In this document: positions 60,282-64,000 of the stretch, in pieces | How the letters are laid out: each line of letters opens with the position of its first letter | Position numbering within the stretch: position 1 is the stretch's first letter | DNA from: Stenogyne calaminthoides | Lineage: Eukaryota > Streptophyta > Magnoliopsida > Lamiales > Lamiaceae | Length of the DNA: 64,000 nucleotides | Assembly (NCBI GenBank): GCA_037126765.1 | Contig: JBBCBC010000001.1 | Location: 24,412,804 to 24,476,803, forward strand | Direction: 5' to 3' | The notes under the pieces: generated by a model | Databases searched by the model: none | Told to the model about the DNA's origin: nothing | What the model saw: only the letters and a program-made list of their open reading frames with translations | Made by a program: the position numbers and the translations under genes

Positions 60282-60563
60282 TTAGAGAATTCCGTCTCAT
60301 CTAAAAGCTCGAGTTTATAGTGAGGGTCGGGAATAATCTATTTATTTAATTTCCCTCGACACCCCCTCACTCGTGGACGGAATCATTGTCTCTGCTCTCT
60401 GGAGAGGAGGCCCAACTGAGTAGACAATTTAAATGGGTGGAGTGCTTCCACGGGAATCGAACCCAATCTGGGCTCTGATACCATGAGAGAATTCAGTCTC
60501 ATCTAAAAGCTCGAGCTTGTAGTGAGGGTTGGGAATAATCTATTTATTTAATTTCCCTCAACA
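60282..60563 (-). mobile_element. TRIM (terminal-repeat retrotransposon in miniature), complete
   Basis: Two 80-base LTRs (60282-60361 and 60484-60563; in element orientation TGTTGAGGGAAATT to GAATTCTCTCA) surround 122 bases. On the minus strand the primer site TGGTATCAGAGC (60472-60483) abuts the right LTR, and the polypurine tract GAGTGAGGGGG abuts the left LTR. The 5-base duplication is GTTTT (60277-60281 and 60564-60568). The total is 282 bases with no coding capacity, so it depends on another element for mobility. The left LTR differs by about seven bases, including its terminal CA. Confidence 0.94.
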
Positions 60564-60864
60564 GTTTTGTCCCGCGAAAAAATGTGTATATGTTTATTAA
60601 AACGAAGGAAATTCAGATCGTTCAAATTACTATCTCTCTCTAATGAAACAAAAAAGCATAATTCTAGTTGCATACACTACAAAAAAGACGGGGTTTAACG
60701 ACGGTTTTAGCGATGGAAAAAATTGTTGCTAACGACATTAGCGACGATTTTGGCGATGGAAAAAAATCCATCGTTGAATCGAGGGTCAATAAAAGTAGCG
60801 ACAGGTTTTTTTTTTAATAAATCTGTCGCTAAATCGTGAATTTACGAAAAAAAAAATGGCTCAC

Positions 60865-61075
60865 AGTGGTTCGAACCAGAGCCCAGAGGGCACCCGACTG
60901 GGCACCGAACCACCCGAACCACGGACCATCTCGAGCTTAACTACCAAGCATATCATATATAAGTCACCAAGCCTCCCAATTAAATTAGACAAATTTTCGC
61001 TCCAAAGGGGGACCGAACACGGGACCTATGGGCGCCTGAGCGGGGATCAAACCGCTCGGGCACTTGTTTTCTTGC
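60865..61075. other. GC-richer stretch with tRNA B-box-like words
   Basis: GTGGTTCGAACCAGAGCCC at 60868 resembles a tRNA gene B box (GGTTCGAANCC), and GGGGATCAAACCGCTCGGGC at 61038 is similar. I cannot fold a tRNA around them, no A box is found at the right distance, and the ORF across the stretch is not a gene. It stands out in base composition from the rest of the CACTA element. Confidence 0.4.
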
Positions 61076-61825
61076 GTTTACTTAATTAAATTAATTCTAT
61101 ATGTCCTAAAAATCAATTTTTTTTTCAATTTTTTTTAAAAATCCTTTATTTCAATTATCTAATTTAATGATTTAACCACCTTTTAATATAATAATTATAA
61201 TTTTTATTTATTTATAAATTTAAATTAAATTGTAATATATTAAAATTATATTTATTTATTTATTTTTAACGTTTATTTTTACACTTTTAAAAGAATTAAT
61301 TTGACTATCTAATAATCTTTAAAATACTAATTATATATATTTTTTACTTTATAAATTATAAATAAATGATTATATTCTTTTCAAATTGTATATGTCCTAC
61401 AAATTCATTTTTTAAACAAGTACTACTTTCTATTTAAACAAGTAATACTTTCTATTTAAACAAGTACTACTTTTTATTTAAACAAGTAATACTTTCTATT
61501 TAAAGAAGTACTACTTTTCTATTTAAACAAGTAATACTTTTTATTTAACAAGTAATATTTTTCATTTATACAAGTACGACTTTTCATTTAAACAAGTACT
61601 ACTTTTCGATTTAAACAAGTACTACTTTTCTATTTAAACAAGTAATATTTTTCTATTTAAACAAGTAATACTTTTCTATTTAAACAAGTGATACTTTTCA
61701 TTTATATAAGTACTACTTTTCATTTAAACAAGTACTACTTTTCATTTAAACAAGTACTACTTTTCTATTTAAATAAGTACTACTTTTCTATTTAAACAAG
61801 TAATATTTTTTCATTTAAACAAGTA

Positions 61826-62028
61826 CTCCTCCGTCAGGAAGACTTCTACCAACTTTTTACAGAGATTAAAAAAAGTTGCTTTTTTGGGGGGTAGTAAGTG
61901 TGTATGGGGTAAGTAAGTGTGTGTTGTAAGATTATAAGTGGAGAAAGAGGTGTCCAAATATGGGTGTGCAAAGTCTTATAGATGACAAAAAAAGGAAAAG
62001 TGTGCTAAGTTTTCCGGGGACGGAGGAG
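61826..62028. mobile_element. Stowaway-like MITE in the minisatellite (203 bases)
   Basis: Starts CTCCTCCGTCAGGAAGAC and ends GGGGACGGAGGAG, flanked by TA (61824-61825 and 62029-62030). Confidence 0.88.
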
Positions 62029-62301
62029 TACTACTTTTCATTTAAACAAGTACTACTTTTCTATTTAAACAACTACAACTTTTCTATTTAAACAAGTAAT
62101 ACTTTTCATTTAAACAAGTAATACCTTTATTTAAACAAGTAATACTTTATATTATTTAAACAAGTAATACTTTTAATTTAAACAAGTACTACTTTTCTAT
62201 TTAAACAAGTACTACTTTTCTATTTAAACAAGTAATACTTTTCTATTTAAACAAGTAATACTTTTCATTTAAACAAGTACTCTTTTTCATTTAAACAAGT
62301 A

Positions 62302-62536
62302 CTACCTCCGTCCTCTAAAAGTATGCTCAGAGGGTTTAAACATGTTTTACGAAAAGGTAGATTAAGTCTATTTATGAATAACATAATTAAATGTGAGTAA
62401 AGTATAATAATAAATTGAGTAATTAAGTGTTTGTTGGACTATAAAGATTAAAAAAATTGTGTCCGTAGACGTGCTTAATCTACCTTTTAGTAAAAAACAT
62501 GTTTTTGATCATCGAGCATACTTTTTGGGGGAGGAG
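62302..62536. mobile_element. Stowaway-like MITE with a long fold-back (235 bases)
   Basis: Ends CTACCTCCGTCCTCTAAAAG and the reverse complement of CTCCTCCCCCAAAAAGTATG, flanked by TA. Further in, AAGGTAGATTAAG at 62356 pairs with CTTAATCTACCTT at 62475. Confidence 0.88.
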
Positions 62537-63705
62537 TACTACTTTTCTATTTAAACAAATACTACTTTTCTATTTAAACAAGTAATACTTTTTATTTAAA
62601 CAAGTAATACTTTCTATTTAAACAAGTAATACTTTGCATTTAAACAAATATTACTTTTCATTCAAACAAGTACTACTTCTCATTTAAACAAGTAATACCT
62701 TTCATTTAAACAAATAATATTTTTCATTTAAACAAGTACTACTTTTCATATAAACAAGTACTATTTTTCTATTTAAACAAGTAATACTTTTCATTTAAAC
62801 AAGTACTACTTTTCTATTTAAACAACTACTATTTTTTTATTTAAACAAGTAATACTTTTCATTTAAACAAGTAATACCTTTCATTTAAACAAGTAATACT
62901 TTCTATTATTTAAACAATACTTTTAATTTAAACAAGTAATACTTTTCATTTAACCAAGTACTACTTTTCTATTTAAACAAGTACTACTTTTCTATTTAAA
63001 CAAGTAAAATTTTTCTATTTGAAAAAGTATTATTTTTCATTTAAACAAGTACTACTTTTCTATTTAAACAAGTACTTCTTTTCTATTTAAACTTAAGAAA
63101 TATTTTTCATTTAACAAGTAATACTTTCATTTAAACAAGTACTACTTTTCTATTTAAACAAGTACTATTTTTATCAATATATATATTTAAATATATTATG
63201 AATTAAATTTTATACCGTAAACTCCTCGAAATAGATCTGACTACGGTCAGGTGGAACTCTTCTCCAAGTGACTATAAATTAAATATACGATAAGGTGCAT
63301 TAACAACAATTAAAAAACCTAGTATAATCCTGAAATATGAAAAAAAAAACCAAATTAATATTTAAAAAAAAAAAAAAAAAAATTAAATAATTAATTTTTT
63401 TTTAAATAAAAAAAAACCGTCGTTAATCAATCGCTAAAACTGTCGCTAAATCCGTCACAAAAACCGTCACTAATACCGTCGCTAAAGGGGTTAGTCCAAA
63501 ACGTCTCTAAAATCGTCGCTATTTGCGATGGTTCTCTAAACCGTCACTAAAAAGCAATTAACTTTGACCATTTAACGTAACCATCATAAAACTGTCGCTA
63601 TTTACGACGGTTCTTTAACCGACGCTAATTTCCGTTTGGTAAATGCTGCGTTTTTGTAGCGATAACACTAGAAAGCTTGCATACAATCTGACACAAAACA
63701 AGATT

Positions 63706-63711
63706 TTTATT
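63706..63711 (-). terminator. Polyadenylation signal of the host gene
   Basis: The minus strand reads AATAAA 34 bases after the stop codon of the cysteine-rich peptide gene. The CACTA insertion point (63662) is about 45 bases further on. Confidence 0.6.
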
Positions 63712-63744
63712 GGTATTGTTTACGTAAATAAACACATATAATAT

Positions 63745-64000
63745 TCATTGAAATCCTTCCATAGCTGTCTTCTCACAATCAGTTACACATGCGTCCACAC
63801 TATTAATATCTGCAAAATCAGTATATTTCTTTTCAGCATAATAGTCATATAAATAATAGGAATCATTTATTAATATATATATATAATATTGAGGAGAGAG
63901 AGAGAGAGTACCATTGCCAAATGCGACGCAATTATGAACAGCACAACCAAGGTTATGATAATAAAGTTGTTGGGGACTATTTTTACCACTTTTATAACAC
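63745..64000 (-). CDS. 3' end of a small cysteine-rich peptide gene (possibly thionin-like), two exons visible
   Basis: On the minus strand exon sequence runs from the window edge to 63912, then a 102-base intron (63911-63810, GT at the donor, TTTTGCAG at the acceptor, with AG and TA repeats inside), then exon 63809-63745 ending in TGA (63745-63747). Joined in phase 1, it reads QQLYYHNLGCAVHNC, then a short loop, then VDACVTDCEKTAMEGFQ. The four cysteines in GC-x4-C and AC-x3-C spacing, with Asn-Leu-Gly-Cys and Cys-Val-Thr-Asp-Cys, resemble plant thionin-like secreted peptides. This is recognised by pattern only. The start, signal peptide and remaining cysteines lie outside the window. It is the only likely host gene here. 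Confidence 0.62.
   Translation of the reverse strand, partial: CYKSGKNSPQQLYYHNLGCAVHNCVAFGNGTLSLSPQYYIYILINDSYYLYDYYAEKKYTDFADINSVDACVTDCEKTAMEGFQ

Larger units (their letters stand above)
61412..63172. repeat. Minisatellite with a unit of about 22-24 bases, some dozens of copies
   Basis: Repeats of TACTTTTCTATTTAAACAAG, alternating TACTAC and TAATAC starts and T-run lengths, fill 61412-61823, 62030-62299 and 62539-63172. The gaps are two stowaway MITEs that duplicated the TA inside a repeat unit. It lies entirely within the CACTA element. Confidence 0.95.
60675..63661. mobile_element. Non-autonomous CACTA (En/Spm-type) element, 3.0 kb
   Basis: The left end is CACTACAAAAAA. The right end is the reverse complement of CGCTACAAAAAC. 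The target duplication is ATA (60672-60674 and 63662-63664), 3 bases as expected for CACTA. Subterminal repeats of TAGCGACGG and its complement cluster at both ends (about 60693-60835 and 63415-63640). No transposase. The interior is dominated by a minisatellite and has two stowaway MITEs. Confidence 0.92.

Noticed and set aside
60856..61089. ORF of 77 codons starting MAHSGSNQSPEGTR
   Set aside because: It begins right after a poly-A run within a CACTA element and shows no motif. It probably comes from the GC-rich insert.
61412..63172. CRISPR or centromere-satellite array
   Set aside because: The unit is too short and irregular for a centromeric satellite and lies inside a CACTA element. There are no unique spacers.

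Overview
This is a gene-poor piece of a plant nuclear genome, almost certainly eudicot heterochromatin. It is AT-rich and built almost entirely of transposable elements: Ty1/copia retrotransposons with initiator-Met-tRNA-type primer sites, stowaway, hAT and CACTA DNA elements, a miniature LTR element (TRIM) and a large AT-rich minisatellite. I cannot name the species. The only host gene I can support is the 3' end of a small cysteine-rich peptide gene on the minus strand at the right edge (63745-64000), with one clear intron.

Layout. 1-1863 is the 3' end and LTR of a copia-like element that runs off the left edge. 2172-3025 is a fold-back DNA element. 3365-45178 is one copia element (called C here, + strand) whose exact target duplication CAATG (3360-3364 and 45179-45183) proves it was a single insertion of about 10.6 kb before three later insertions split it: element A (4013-19441, - strand, target duplication GTATA) inside the 5' LTR of C; a solo LTR (24469-26053, ATCAA) inside the RNase H codons of C; and element B (29403-44001, - strand, ATTGG) in the 3' region of C. 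A and B belong to one family of about 15 kb elements with a SIRE/Maximus-like layout (gag, protease, integrase, RT, RNase H, then a third env-like ORF). 45184-48318 is AT-rich DNA with small repeats. 48319-48811 is a MITE. 48812-54816 is a 5'-truncated element (D) of the A/B family, carrying part of the third ORF and the 3' LTR, with another solo LTR (E, 49106-50829, CCCAC) inside it and a fragment of the same LTR behind it (54817-55650). 56030-56920 is an antisense C-family LTR with its primer site. 57249-59842 is an hAT-like element with an hAT MITE, a five-copy tandem array and a stowaway MITE in it. 60282-60563 is a complete TRIM. 60675-63661 is a CACTA element carrying a minisatellite of some dozens of copies with two stowaway MITEs, inserted just downstream of the host gene.

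Two observations stand out. First, A and B both carry, between RNase H and the third ORF, an antisense ORF of about 90 codons with a TATA box 66-81 bases upstream and an AATGAA-type polyadenylation region downstream. The ORF aligns between the two copies without gaps, so it looks like a complete antisense transcription unit carried by the family. Second, in patches of A, B, D and the solo LTR, the words CAG and CTG are replaced by CGG, CCG or CG compared with sister copies. The primer binding site of B shows the same change. This runs opposite to methylation decay and looks like a sequencing or assembly artefact at CHG-methylated sites that repeats prevented from being polished.

No intact autonomous retroelement is seen. 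The gag-pol of C is one long frame with few stops, and A and B are broken by stops, frameshifts and a changed RT catalytic motif.
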